NCBI GenBank assembly: GCA_032717465.1
Contig: CM064691.1
Location: forward strand, 2,110,315-2,174,314
DNA from: Coenobita brevimanus
Lineage: Eukaryota > Arthropoda > Malacostraca > Decapoda > Coenobitidae
Reading direction: 5' to 3'
DNA length: 64,000 bases
The notes under the pieces are model-generated. The model was not told the origin of the DNA and searched no databases. It saw only the letters and a program-made list of their open reading frames with translations. Both the position numbers and the translations under genes were made by a program. Below, in pieces: positions 1-10,992 of this stretch (position 1 is its first letter; each line of letters starts with the position of its first letter).

Positions 1-2825
1 CAATACACTCTAATCCCATCCTCCCTCATAACTCTTCCATCGTAAACCTGGCCCCCCCAGGCCTCGCACTCAAGGATGCACTGCACATCCAGCGAATCAT
101 TGTCATTTCTGTATGTTAGAGCCTGTGAACATCCTCTTCCTTTACTGCCCAGGTCTCATTACCATACAGCATTACACTCCCAACACATGCTGCACACAAA
201 GATCCTTTAGCACAGAGGGAGAGCCTCCTCAGTGTCAGAAAAGGCAACAGCTCCCTGAACTTTTTCCAATCACACCTAACCACAGAGCTAGCTCAGCCCC
301 ACCTCCAACACTTAACATGACCCACAGATAACAAAACTCTTCCACACACTCGGGAGACTCACCAGCAAGATGCTCTCCCGAACACACTGCACAATTGAAA
401 TAAGCATTATCTCACAGTCTACCTCTAATACCACTAAATCTCTTGTGCAACCACTCATCACAAACACTGCACAAGATGGAATTACCTCCCATGCCATTGT
501 GTCAAATTATACATGGCCACTCTCCCTCTTCTTTGACAGTACAGCCACCAATCCCAGATACCATCAGCTTTCTTTTATCTAAATTACTCTCATGCCCTTG
601 TGTCCCATACCATCTCTCCACTTCCCAATTCTTTCCTCTACTTTCTTTTCATTCTCTGCAATCAACACCAAATCATCGACATACAACATCTCCCACAGGA
701 GTCCATTTCTGATGTCATGTGGTAGGTGGTGGCGACCATCATCCTCTCACTTGATGTAGTGCTGCTTACTTCTTCCTTAGCATTTATCATTCTTTTTCCA
801 TGCCTCTCCTCCTCTCTTCCTATTTCTCCCATCTTTCCTGTCACTTCTTATTACTTTTCTTTCCTTTGCAGGTGGCTTTACATTGAATGACAAGCCAAAT
901 GGTTTCCTGTAAGTCAAGAAACCATTTATAACGCTGGGTGGTAACCATATAACCAAACCATACGTGCTCCCTACGTGCCATCAAGTGGGTTTGTGGAGAG
1001 TTAGTGCCCCTCCCCGTAAAACAAATAACTCAAAGTCAAATGGCCACCCCTTACGGGATTATGGCGTCTGGCAATAGATAGATAGATAGAGATGTGAGAG
1101 GGCTTCAAGTACTGTACCATGAAAAACAAAGGGCTTAAGACTGGCCCCTGATGCACAACAACATTCACAGAAAACTCATCACTCAAAACTCCATTCACTC
1201 TTACTGGGTGCATGCATCCACATACACAGCTATAACCAGCCACTCCTCCATCCCGAGCTTTGTCACTGCCCGCTTCACCACCTCCACAGGGACTCAGTAA
1301 AAAGGCTTTCTCAAAACAAAGTACAGATCACTTTTCTTTCCTATATATTTTTCCTGAAGTTCTCAAACAATGAATAGGGCATCAGTGGTCCCGTTGCCTG
1401 GCATAAACCCAAACCGCACTTAATCAATGCTCTCTCTTTTTCTGATCATACCCTCTAGGACTTTCTCCATTACCTCATTATCTGGTCCAAAAGCTTTATG
1501 CCTCTATAATTTCCTCTTTCCAAGGCATCACCTTTTCCCTTGCACACATTTACAGTCACATTCTTTAGCCAATCATCTATGACAACACATTCATATATAC
1601 TGTACATGTATATACGAATTTATCAAGCCAGTAACTAACCCCACTCCTTTATCTCCTGTAGTCTTCAACATTTCTGCAGTCAGACCAAACGCACCTGCTG
1701 CCTTCCCCATCTGCATCATGCCTGTTGCCATGCTCACAGCAGCAGCATCAATCAAAGGTCAAGGGCCAAACACTGGATCTGCTGACTCCAAACCTTCCCT
1801 ATTCCAGTCAAACTCTTCATTCAAAAACCATTTATAATGCTCTCTCCAGGTATCTTTAATATCCGCACTATTCACCGCTATCTTTCCTTCATCATGCTTG
1901 ACACACTCCTCACCTATTACACCCCTGTTTTCCCTTTTTATCTGATTTGCCACCTTATATATCATATTCTTTGTTTCCACACTATTTAGGTTATCCAGTG
2001 AAAGATTCTGAGACTCATACTTTGCCCTGTAAACCTGTTTCTAGCCCCACGATTGGCAGCCAAGTATTCCTCTTTGTCACCACCCCTTCTCCATTCCCAG
2101 AAAAGCCTTCATTTCTCCTTAGCTGCAGCTCCTACACCCTCATCCCACCACCAAGTTACTTTATGTCTGGGGGCACCCCTTGTCGATCTGCACACTGAAT
2201 CAGTAACTTTCAGGAGATTGTTCTTGAGAACTTTGTACAGTTCGTTAACACTTCTGTCAACAGCTCCTTGTTCAGCCACCACTCTACCCATCTCACTTGA
2301 GACGATATTCTTCACTGCTTTGTCTTCCAACTTCCATATTTTCCTACTAGGTGCACAGATCCTCTTTTTCATCACTTGCTCCTCAAGCACCATGTCACAT
2401 ATTAAGAAAATGTGTTGCTGCACACACTCCTTGCTCCCTATAACTTTAACATCGCTCACTAACCTCCTATCAGCCCTCTAAACCAGCAGATAGTCTGTCT
2501 GGCTGCTATTTCCCCCAGACTCGTTTGTAATCAACCTACTCTCCCTTTTCCTGAAATGTGTGTTGCACACAATCATGTTCATTGTCTCACCGAACTTAAG
2601 TATCCTTTCCCCATTCTCATTTCTTGTATCATATGCATACCCCCGTATACTCCTTCATATCCTTGAGCTGCTTCACCTACATGACCATTCAAGTCCCCTC
2701 CCAAAACTGCAATCTCATCATACCCCATACTACTTATTACATAAAGTCATCCCACAATCTATCCTTTTCTACCTCATCCAAGTCAGCCTGTGGAGCGTAC
2801 GCTGATATAAACGAAAACAATACTG
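1..2825 (-). mobile_element. LINE-B copy 1: RTE-like retrotransposon with PHD finger, decayed
   Basis: Minus-strand remnant of an RTE-like LINE. Reading leftwards from 2825 it holds the C-terminal part of an AP-endonuclease, then the reverse transcriptase (about 2000-1092 and 720 down to 1). It aligns by eye with the better copy at 6590-10150. The protein is broken into many short frames, so it is a pseudogene. It is 5'-truncated inside the endonuclease near 2825 and leaves the window at position 1 before its 3' end. A SINE at 721-1091 splits it. The next upstream sequence is an AAT microsatellite. I recognise the family from the endonuclease and palm-domain wording, not from a search. Confidence 0.85.
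721..1091 (+). mobile_element. GATA-tailed SINE-like element, copy 1 (inserted in LINE-B copy 1)
   Basis: A noncoding unit of about 370 bp. It has a head beginning GGTAGGTGGTGGCGACCATC, a pyrimidine-rich middle and a 3' end GGCGTCTGGCAATAGATAGA. It sits between two parts of LINE-B that are contiguous in other copies. The LINE-B text CATGTGAGAGGG is split, with CATGT before the SINE and a near copy, GATGT, after it, which fits a short target duplication. The same unit recurs at 37955-38290, 40676-40985 and 52811-53215. Its 3' end matches the tail of LINE-C. No convincing tRNA A/B boxes are seen in its head. Confidence 0.85.
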
Positions 2826-2837
2826 TATAAATACAAC

Positions 2838-2896
2838 AATAATAATAATAACAATCATCATCATAATAATAATAATAATATTAATAATAATCTTGA
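2838..2896. repeat. AAT/ATC trinucleotide microsatellite
   Basis: Imperfect run of AAT with ATC interruptions, lying between the 5' end of LINE-B copy 1 and the 3' tail of LINE-B copy 2. Confidence 0.9.
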
Positions 2897-2934
2897 CTTT
2901 TGTTTCTCAAAAACACCAGTTCTTCCATTGGGAA

Positions 2935-3690
2935 TTCACTGACACTTCGTTTTGTTTCGTTTCATTTTTAAAGACTCCAACATGCTTGCATGCATTGGCC
3001 TTGGTCACCTAATGGCGGCTCTCCATGCTGCACGATCTATTCCAGCCTCCCTGTTCAGTCCCTTAACCTTGAGGTCACACTTAATGACCTCATCCCATAT
3101 CTTTCTCGGTCTACCCCTCATAACCCCACCCTCAATATTAACACTTCTCACTTTCCTCACCGAATTATCATCCCCATCCTCTCCACATGCCCAAACCATC
3201 TCAATCTACCTCTCCTCATCACAATACCAATACACTCCAGTCCCATCCTACCTCTCAACTCTCCATTGTAAACCTAGCCCCCCCAGACCTTGCACGCAAG
3301 GACACACTACACATCCGCCTAATCATAGTCATTTCTGTACGTCTGAGCCTGCGAATATCCTCCTCCTTTACTGCCCAGGTCTCACTACCATACAGCATTA
3401 CACTCCTAACACACGCTGCATACAAAGACCCCTTAGCACGTAGGGAGAGTCCTCTCAATGTCAGGAAAGGCACGAGCTCCTTGAACTTCTTCCAACCACT
3501 TCTCATCCTAGCCACAGAGCTAGCTCCAGCCCCACTCCAGCACACATGTCTCCCAAATAACAAAACTCTTCCACACACTCAAGAGATTCACCAGCAAGTT
3601 CAATCATTTCATGCCAATCTCCACCTACTCTCCCCAACACGCCGTACACATAAAATTGGCATTATCTCACAGTCTACATCTGATAATGGG
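2935..3690 (-). mobile_element. LINE-B copy 2: 3' fragment
   Basis: Minus-strand 3' end of LINE-B. Starting from the A-rich tail near 2948 it covers the terminal WFGHVER-like region, the YGSETW motif region and part of the PHD-finger region, then stops at about 3690. It is 5'-truncated, as is usual for target-primed LINE insertions. Two recognisable C-terminal frames remain (3005-3199 and 3255-3578), so it does not encode a working enzyme. Confidence 0.85.
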
Positions 3691-4310
3691 AATTTTAACA
3701 ATTCAGCAAGCTACTTCAGCTCACCAAACTTAAGAACCTTGAATGTAATAAGACAGTTTAAATTAAATTCTATCCTTTACTGGTAACTAATGCAGCTCAA
3801 TTAGGAACAGGGTAGTTGAGGTTCTTGGGGGGACACAAAAGATAAGCCTTACTGCCCTGTTCAACACAGACTGAACTTTTGTTAGTGTATTATTTGGAAG
3901 ACCAATCCAAAGTAAATTACAATAATCAACACAAGACAAGACCACTGTATGGACCAATGTTAAGAGGCACCGTCTATTCAGGAATTTTCTCACAGAGTAC
4001 AGATTTCTGATGTGCAAGTTACATCCTCTGACAAGTTGATTAATATATTCTTTGTAATTTAACTCTGAATTAAAATAAACACCCAGATTTCGAACAGAAC
4101 TGATTGGATGAAGCTGTGACACGCCGATGTTCAAAGCCAGGGCATTATCAGTGTCGTCACCCCTTCTGTTTCCCCAAATGATGATGATCTCAGTTTTACA
4201 ATCATTCAACTTAAGTTTCCTCCCTGCCATCCAAATCTTAATATCGGACATTAGAGATTCAAGATTAGTCTTGGTATCATTAATATCTGACAGACTAATC
4301 AGATGTGTGG
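3690..4310 (-). mobile_element. L2/CR1-like LINE fragment, RT C-terminus ('LINE-F')
   Basis: The minus-strand frame ending at 3787 reads as the part of a reverse transcriptase that follows the catalytic box. Typical pieces are SDIKIWMAGRKLKLNDCKTE, then VRNLGVYF and DYCNLLWIGLPN. This wording belongs to the CR1/L2/jockey side of the non-LTR tree and differs from LINE-A, B, C and D here. The YADD box is not present, so the copy is 5'-truncated. The upstream part of the same open frame (about 4310-4521) is antisense to a LINE-B fragment and is not part of this element. Confidence 0.7.
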
Positions 4311-4314
4311 TCAG

Positions 4315-4645
4315 GACTGGGAGGCTAGGATTATGACTGAAGAGGTGAGAGAAAGGATGGGATTGAAATGTAATGATGTTGTGATGAGGATAGGTAGATT
4401 GAGATGGTCTGGACATGTTGAGAGGATGGAGGATAACAACTGGGTGTAGAAGATGAGAAGTGTGATAGACAGGGGTTAAGTTGTGAGAGGCAGATCGAAA
4501 AAAAACTTGGGATGAGGTCACGGAGTGTGTCCTCAGGGATAAGGGACTGAAAATGGAGGCTGCCAGAGATCAAGCTGTATGAACAGCCAATATTAGGTGA
4601 CCAAGACCAACACATCCAACATGCTGGAGCCATTTTAAATGATAA
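4315..4645 (+). mobile_element. LINE-B copy 3: 3' terminal fragment
   Basis: Plus-strand C-terminal end of LINE-B. It contains degenerate forms of the [11 protein letters not shown] and GRPRKTWDEV motifs, interrupted by stops, and ends in the family's ATGCTGGAGCC segment followed by an A-rich tail. It lies opposite in orientation to the LINE-F fragment at its left and about 200 bp from the HERC1-like exon at its right. Confidence 0.75.
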
Positions 4646-4861
4646 AACAGATGAACAAGGTACTGTGATAAATGACAGTGTAAACTGCTTCAACTCTGAC
4701 CCTTCACTGAACATCCTAGTTTAATAATGAACAATGTAGTGTTGCAAAAAATGTTCCTAAATACCAGATTTCTACTAAACAATGCACTATACGAAACTAT
4801 GTTACATGAGGAGTGACTAATTAACATACTGTATTATTTAACTCATGTTTACAACACTTAC

Positions 4862-5089
4862 CAGCAGAGTGGTCACTGGAGGCCAGGCCTGATGAGAGAA
4901 GCTTAAGAGCGAGCCAGTCCTTGGCGGCACTCTCAGCTGGTGTGAGAGGTGGCCCCAGCAGCATCCCCTCCAAACACCGCCCCACCACCAGACCACATGC
5001 ACGCTCCACATCCAGCAGCCACGCCCACTGACGACCCACCACACCACCACCCACGCTCTTCACTGTGTCGGGGGTTGGTGTATCAACCT
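4862..5089 (-). CDS. HERC1: HERC1-like exon f (most downstream exon in the window)
   Basis: Exon of 228 nt read on the minus strand. The acceptor is TTTACTTTCACAG at 5090 and the donor is G|GTAAGTG after 4862. It starts with two bases that complete a codon begun by exon e, and ends with one base of a split codon. The 76-codon frame includes WAWLLDVERACGLVVGRC followed by LEGMLLGPPLTPAE. From memory, human HERC1 has a very similar segment (WLVDLERTVALLIGRCLGG, then MLQGPPVSPEE) between its first RCC1 repeats and SPRY domain. HERC1 is a giant cytosolic and Golgi-associated HECT-type E3 ubiquitin ligase; this part is a structural region with no catalytic residues. The homology call rests on recall of one segment and was not searched. 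The exon itself is well supported by its splice sites and phases. Confidence 0.68.
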
Positions 5090-5387
5090 CTGTGAAAGTA
5101 AAGGAGATTCATCATACAGGTATATCTGACTGGAATGATCTACATGTACAACTACTAATGCTATTGTTGTTGCTGTAGCCCAATGTACATCTCAACATGA
5201 GCCAGGTGGATTATAGGATGACGATGTCCTTAGCTTCCAATTCAACATCTTCCTTTTCGGGAACATGGAGGGTGCTGAGGGACGTCTGTACAGTATTGGT
5301 CATGTCGGTGCCAAGTGTGGATGTCTCTCCTATTCCACAAATACAGTAAACTCTCATGAAAGGTCATCTCTTTTGATGCTCTGTTGA
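5090..5387. other. Intron sequence with no recognised feature
   Basis: Intronic DNA upstream of exon f on the minus strand. It includes the acceptor's pyrimidine tract next to 5090. No repeat family or coding signal was recognised. Confidence 0.5.
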
Positions 5388-5812
5388 ATGAGGAGTTTGA
5401 ATAGGACAGGGAAGATTTAGAGTCAGCAAATCCAGTGTTTGGCCCTTGGCCTTTGAATGATACTGCTGCTGTGAGCAGGAAAATAGGAAGAATGCGTTAC
5501 GTGAAGGAGACAGGTGTGTCCAGGTTGACTGCTGAAATGCTGAAGGCCTCAGGAGATATAGGAGTGGGTTATATTACTGATTTGACAGTTATACAAGGAT
5601 GTGTTGTCTCAGATGACCAAGTGAAGAGTGTGACTGGTAATGTGTACAAGGAGAAGGGTGATACCTGAGGAAGAAGACATAAAATTTTTGAATGAGGTAA
5701 TGGTGAGAGTTCTAGAAGGTATAACGGGGGGAAAAAAAAAAATACTGATAAGGTACAGTTAGGGTTTATACCTGGCAAAGGAACCGCGGACGTCACATTC
5801 ATTGTTCAACAG
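5388..5812 (+). mobile_element. LINE-B copy 4, segment 1 (RT N-terminal region)
   Basis: Plus-strand LINE-B RT sequence beginning near 5388. The longest frame is 5435-5668. It runs up to the FMPGRGT-like motif, where it is cut by the hAT element. The last eight bases (TTCAACAG, 5805-5812) are repeated at 22127-22134, where the LINE continues. It carries stops and an extended A-run, so it is a pseudogene. Confidence 0.85.
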
Positions 5813-5984
5813 CAGGGGCGTCATTTGGGGAGGGCAGTGAGGGGCGCTTGCCCCCCCCCAAGCTTTCTGAGGGGGCCTCCAAATCAAATACAATTAATGA
5901 AAAAAATATATAAGGTTAACACCGTGAAATTGAAAATAATTTGTATTTAGCCTCGGTAAGTTTTGAGTGAAATACTGTATATCT

Positions 5985-6590
5985 TGTGTGTGTGTGTGTG
6001 TGTGTGTAATAGTCACAATAATTTACTAGGTAGCCTATATTAAAGGATGTCAATGTAAATATGTTCCTAGCCCCCTGTTCAGTTAACTTCAGTATCGAGC
6101 TGCATTTTTTATTGTATTCTGGCTATCATTAAAAGTTTTTCTTCATATTAGGAAGTATGTACCTGTAGTTAGGAGTTTTAAGAGTTCATTTAGATCAGTG
6201 GTTCCCAAAGCGGGAGGGACGGTGAGGTACCATGGGACCATGAGGAAAAAGGAGACGGTAGGGGGGCAGTACGGTGGCATCAGAACCAACTAAGCATTTT
6301 CTTTTTTTGTTAAACAATCTATGACAAAATCTAAGTTACAAACACTTAAGTGACATGTATGCTTTACAAAAAAAAAAGAGAGAGAGAGAGAGAGTAATAC
6401 ACAAAAGCATGGTTTTACTTTATTTTGTGGTTCGACATCGGAGTTAAAAGTTCGAACGTATTCTTTATATCTTGGTAACGTGGTCTGGACACGATAGGCA
6501 CCACAAGCCAGTGGCCAGCCAGTCAGACAGCAGACACCGTGGGAGTTCATTCTGTGACGGCTGGTAAAGTACGTATGAACACAGTTCTGT
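5985..6590. other. hAT internal DNA with TG and GA microsatellites
   Basis: Noncoding stretch of the hAT element. It contains a TG run (about 5985-6007) and a GA run (about 6379-6393). No open frame of known type was seen. It ends where the 3' tail of LINE-B copy 5 begins. Confidence 0.5.
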
Positions 6591-9500
6591 GTTTTCGTTT
6601 TCGTTTTTAAAGGCTCCAACATGCTTGCATGTTTCGGCCTTGGTCACCTAATGGCGGCTCTCCACGCTGCATGATCCATTGCAGCCTCCCTGTTCAGTCC
6701 CTTAACCCTGAGGTCACACTTAATGACCTCATCCCATGTCTTTCTCGGTCTACCCCTCATAACCCCACCCCCAATATTAACACTTCTCACCTTCCTCACC
6801 CAATTTCCATACCCCATCATCTCCACATGTCCAAACCATCTCAATCTACCTCTCCTCATCACAACACCAGTACACTCCAGTCCCATCCTACCTCTCAACT
6901 CTTCCATCGAAAACCCAGCCCCTCCAGGCCTTGGATGCAGGGACGCACTGCACATCCACCTAATCATTGTCATTTCTGTACAGTACGTCTGAGGCGGCGA
7001 ATATCTTCCTCCTTCACTCCCCAGGTCTCACTACCATACAGCATTACACTCCTAACACATGCTGCATACAAAGACCCCTTAGCGCATAGGGAGAGTCCTC
7101 TCAATGTCAGGAGAGGTAAGACCTCCCTGAACTTCTCCCAACCACTTCTCACCCTAGCCACAGAGCTAGTTCCAGCCCCACCTCCAGCACACAACATGTC
7201 TCCCAAATAAAAAAACTCTTCCACACACTGAAGAGACTCACCAGCAAGTTCAATCCTTTCATATCTGACAATCTCCACCTGTTCACCCCAACACACTGTA
7301 CACATAAAATCAGCATTATCTCGCAGTCTACCTCTGATACCACTACATCTCTTATGCACCCATTTATCACAAACACTGCACAAGAAGGAATTACTTCCCA
7401 CGCCCTTGTGGCAAACTGCACATGGCCACTCTCCCTCGTCTTTGACAGTACCGCCACCAACCTTAGATATCATTACTTTTATTTTATCTGCATTTACCCT
7501 TAAGCCCTTGTGCCCCATACCATCTCTCCACTTCCTAAACCTTTCCTCCGCCTCCCTTTCGTTCTCTGCAATCAACACCAAATCATCAGAATACAACATC
7601 TCCCACGGGAGTCCGTTTCTAAAGTCATGTGAAAGGGCTTCAAGTACCATGATAAACAACATGGGACTGAAGACTGATCCCTGATGCACACCAACATTCA
7701 AGGAAAACTCATCACTCAAATCTCCATTCACTCTTACGTGGGTGTGAGCACCCACATACATAGCCATAACCACTCTAACCAGCCACTTCTCCAAGCCAAG
7801 CTTTCTCATTGCCCACTTCACCACCTCTCTAGGGACTCTGTCAAAGGCCTTTTCCAAATCAACAAAAACAAAATAAAGATCCCTTCTCCTACCAATATAT
7901 TTTTCCTGAAGCTGTCGAACAATGAATATAGCATCAGTGGTCCCCCTACCTGGCATGAACCCAAACTGCATCTCATCAATATTCACTCTTTCTCTAATCA
8001 TACTTTCTAAAACTCTCTCCATTACCTTCATTATCTGATCTAAAAGCTTTATACCTCTATAATTTCCTCTTTCCAGGGCATCACCCTTCCCTTTATACAC
8101 ATTTACAATTACACTCATCAGCCAATCATCTGGGACAACACACTCATAAATAATCCTATTTACCAGGTCAGTGACTAACCTCACCCCTATATCGCCTGAG
8201 GCCTTCAACATTTCGGCAGTCAACCCAGACACACCTGCTGCCTTCCCCACCTTCATACTGCCTATTGCCTCACTCACAGTAGCAGCATCAATGAACGGCC
8301 AAGGGCCAGACACTGGATTTGCTGGCTCCAAACCCTCCCTGTCCCAGTCAAACTTCTCATTCAACAACCGGTTATAATGCTCTCTCCATGCATCTTTAAT
8401 ATCCTCACTGTTCACCACTACCCTTCCTTCATCATTCTTCACACACTGCTCACCTATAATATCCTGATTATCCCTCTTCACCTGACCTGCCACCCTATAT
8501 ATCATATTTTTCCTTTCCCCATGATTTAGGTTATCAAGTAATAGTCTTTGTGACTCAGACTTTGCCCTGTATACCTCTCTTCTAGCCCTCCGCTTGGCAG
8601 CCAAATATTACTCTTTGCTACCACCCTTCTTCCATTCCTGGAAAAGCCTTCTTTTCTCTTTAACTGCAGCTTCTACACCCTCATCCCACCACCAAATTAC
8701 TTTATGTCCTGGTGGTCCTCTTGTCCAACCGCATATTACATCAGTAACTTTCAAGAAATTGTTCTTGAGGGCTCTGTACTGTTCATTAACGCCTCTGTCT
8801 ACAGCTCCCTGTTCAGCCACCACTCTCCTTAACTAGCTATAGAAGGCAACCCTTACTACTTGTTTTTTCAGCTTCCATATTTTCCTCCTAGGTACATAAG
8901 TCCTCTTTTTCATCACTTGTTCTTTAAACACCATATCACAAATCAATAGTTTGTGCTGCTGCACACACTCCTCACTTCCTATAACTTTAACATCCCTCAC
9001 TAACCTCCTATCGGTCCTCCTAACCAGAAAATAATCTATCTGACTGCTATTTCCCCCAGACTCATACGTAATTAACCTACTGTCTCTTTTCCTAAAATAT
9101 GTGTTGCACACAATCATGTCCGTTGCCTCCCCAAACTCGAGTATCCTTTCCCCTTCCGCATTCCTTATACCATACGCACATCCCCCATGCACTCCTTCAT
9201 AACCTTGTGCTGCTTCACCTACATGACCATGTAAGTCCCCTCCCAAAATCACTATCTCATCATCCCGCATACCACCCACTACACGTATTAAATCATCCCA
9301 AAATCTATCTTTCTCTGCTACATCCAATCCTGCCGGTGGAGCATATGCCGATATAATCGCAGCTATCTTTCTACTTAACAGAATTTTAACTACCAATATC
9401 CTATCATTTACTCTCAAAACATTCATAACATATTCCACCCATTTCTCTGCAACCATCACACCAACACCTCCATATCCGTCTGTCCCCCCTTGCCAAAACA

Positions 9501-10150
9501 ACTTATAGCAACAGTCCTTCCCAACAATCTTTCTGGCTGATCCACTCCTGTACCGGACTTCCTGCAAACATGCCACATCCACCCACCTCCTACTGAATGC
9601 CTCAACGACTTCCCCCGCTCTTCCCCTCAAACTTCCCACATTCCATGAACCCACCCTCATCCCCTTGGGTGATTTACTGTCCTCAGGCTTGCTTTGAAAC
9701 TTATTTTGTTTTGTCATCTTCAGTATTAATAAAGGGGGATAGACATAGCACAGACCCCACTCACTGCACAGTCCCAGGTCCAGGCAATGGATCTGGGACC
9801 CCTAGCCCACCAGCTTACCAGTGGCTGTGGTAGTGGCCTTGGGGCACCCTGCCAGGACAGCTGCAGGGACACCCTCCAAGCGTGCCTTGGCACTGCAACT
9901 ATCCTGCCATTATACACCCACTGATAGGGCAGCCTCCTGGGGCGCTACTCCCAGGTTCGGGCCCCTCTCTATTGGGCGGAAGCGGCAGCCTGGGAACCGC
10001 AATGTCCTGTACCCTCTAGCACAGGCCCGAGCCCCATCTCGCCCTGGACCCATGATCTATGCTGGCGTAACCCCCGTCACGCCTCCCCCCAGAAGTCCGC
10101 CACTAGGTAGCGGAGGCAAAGTTTTCTGGCCGCAAGCCCTTCCTGGCGCC
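6590..10150 (-). mobile_element. LINE-B copy 5: near full-length RTE-like element
   Basis: The most complete LINE-B here. Minus-strand order is a GC-rich leader (about 10150-9720), endonuclease, RT with PHD-type finger, C-terminal domain, then a short 3' end and a tail of A-rich TTTAAAAACG units near 6600. It is inserted in the hAT element. The leader abuts, at about 10150, a further 250 bp that resembles the leader of LINE-A. The minus-strand endonuclease wording (WNVGSLRGRAGEVVEAF) is typical of RTE/BovB-like elements. Confidence 0.85.
6644..9717 (-). pseudogene. LINE-B endonuclease-reverse transcriptase (two stops, one frameshift)
   Basis: Would encode one protein of about 1,000 residues that nicks target DNA and reverse-transcribes its own RNA. 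The N-terminal part (9717-8833) is an AP-endonuclease-like domain with WNVGSLRG, LQEVRYRSG and GGDLHGHVG. The RT (8604-6970) shows GFMPGRGTTDAIF, FVDLEKAFDRVP, VHQGSVFSP and YSDDLVLI, the last being a variant of the usual Y/FADD box. A Cys/His cluster beginning CAVCHKG and continuing CSVCDKWVHKRC follows the palm; its spacing suggests a PHD finger. In-frame stops lie near 8831 and 8606. A 4-bp duplication (GTACAGTACGT) near 6980 shifts the last 109 codons (6973-6644), which hold WFGHVE and GRPRKTWDEV. It is therefore inactive but recent. Confidence 0.85.
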
Positions 10151-10400
10151 AACCCCTGTAATGTAGTGGGATACGTTGTAGGAAATGTAAAGTGCATGTG
10201 GTGTAGTGCATAGATAGTTAGAGGAAATGTTTGGGAGAGTATGCTGGTCTACTCTCCATGTTACTGTCACACTGAAAAGGTCAGCAAAGGGGGATGGTTA
10301 GATAGCTAGTGAAACAGGAGCTTCAGCTCTCCCTATCACCAGCATTCCCATTCCCCTCGGGAGTACTACCCTGTTCAGCCCGTGCTACGGCCTCCTCCTA
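10150..10400 (-). mobile_element. LINE-A-like 5' leader fragment
   Basis: About 250 bp resembling the sequence upstream of the LINE-A ORF at 18165-18425. Shared pieces include CTCGGGAGTACT and CACTGAAAA followed by CAGCAAAGG. It is noncoding. It directly adjoins the leader side of LINE-B copy 5 and the 3' tail of LINE-C copy 1. It may be a fragment of LINE-A or a leader module shared by the two LINE families. Confidence 0.65.
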
Positions 10401-10950
10401 CTACCTGTCTATTGCCAGACGCCTTAATCCCATAAGGAGTGGCCACAATCAAATCGCCTCCATGTCACCCTGTCCCCCTTCATTTCACTGCCCAGCTTCC
10501 AGCTCACACCCCCCTCTCTCATATACCTCTCCACCCCATCCCTCCATCTCATCCTCGGCCTCCCCCTCCCTCTTCCCCCCTCCACCTCACCCACATACAC
10601 TCTCTTCGTCAGTCTTTCACCCTCCATCCTCTCCACATGGCCAAACCACCTCAGTGTGTTCCTCATAACGCTTCCTATCACATCCACATCCACACCACAA
10701 TGCTCCTTCACTTCCTCATTTGTCAGTCTGTCTCTCCATGTGACTCCACATGCTCCTCTCAAATAACTCATTTCCACTGCTCTCACTCTTGACTTTTGTC
10801 CCTACGACATGGTCCAAGCTTCACTTCCATACGTTAGAGTTGGTATCACAATAATGTCATGTGGTAACTTTTTCATTTCCATGCTCACTTTCCTGTTTCT
10901 TATCACTTCTTTCACAGAACCAGCAACCTTTTTTGCTTGTTGTACCCTTT

Positions 10951-10992
10951 CCTTGGGGGAAGCAGCCTAGGTATATAGATAGATATAAATAG
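10951..10992. mobile_element. 42-bp micro-insertion with 7-bp target duplication
   Basis: Inside LINE-C copy 1. The text ACCCTTT occurs at 10944-10950 and again at 10993-10999, with 42 bp of foreign sequence between. The other LINE-C copies read straight through (TGTACCCTTTCAAGC). The insert begins CCTTGGGGGAAGCAGCCTAG and ends in a TATAGATAGATA-like tail, as expected for an extremely 5'-truncated retrotransposon end. Confidence 0.75.

Noticed and set aside
2952..3786. Plus-strand Pro/Ser/His-rich frames of 160-200 codons opposite LINE-B
   Set aside because: Antisense shadows of the LINE-B coding strand. The same pattern recurs opposite every minus-strand LINE copy (for example 6629-7210, 18952-19748, 20993-21763, 58197-58799).
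9821..10213. 130-codon plus-strand frame in GC-rich DNA
   Set aside because: Lies in the leader of LINE-B copy 5, has no known domain and is opposite to the element's direction. GC content alone keeps it open.
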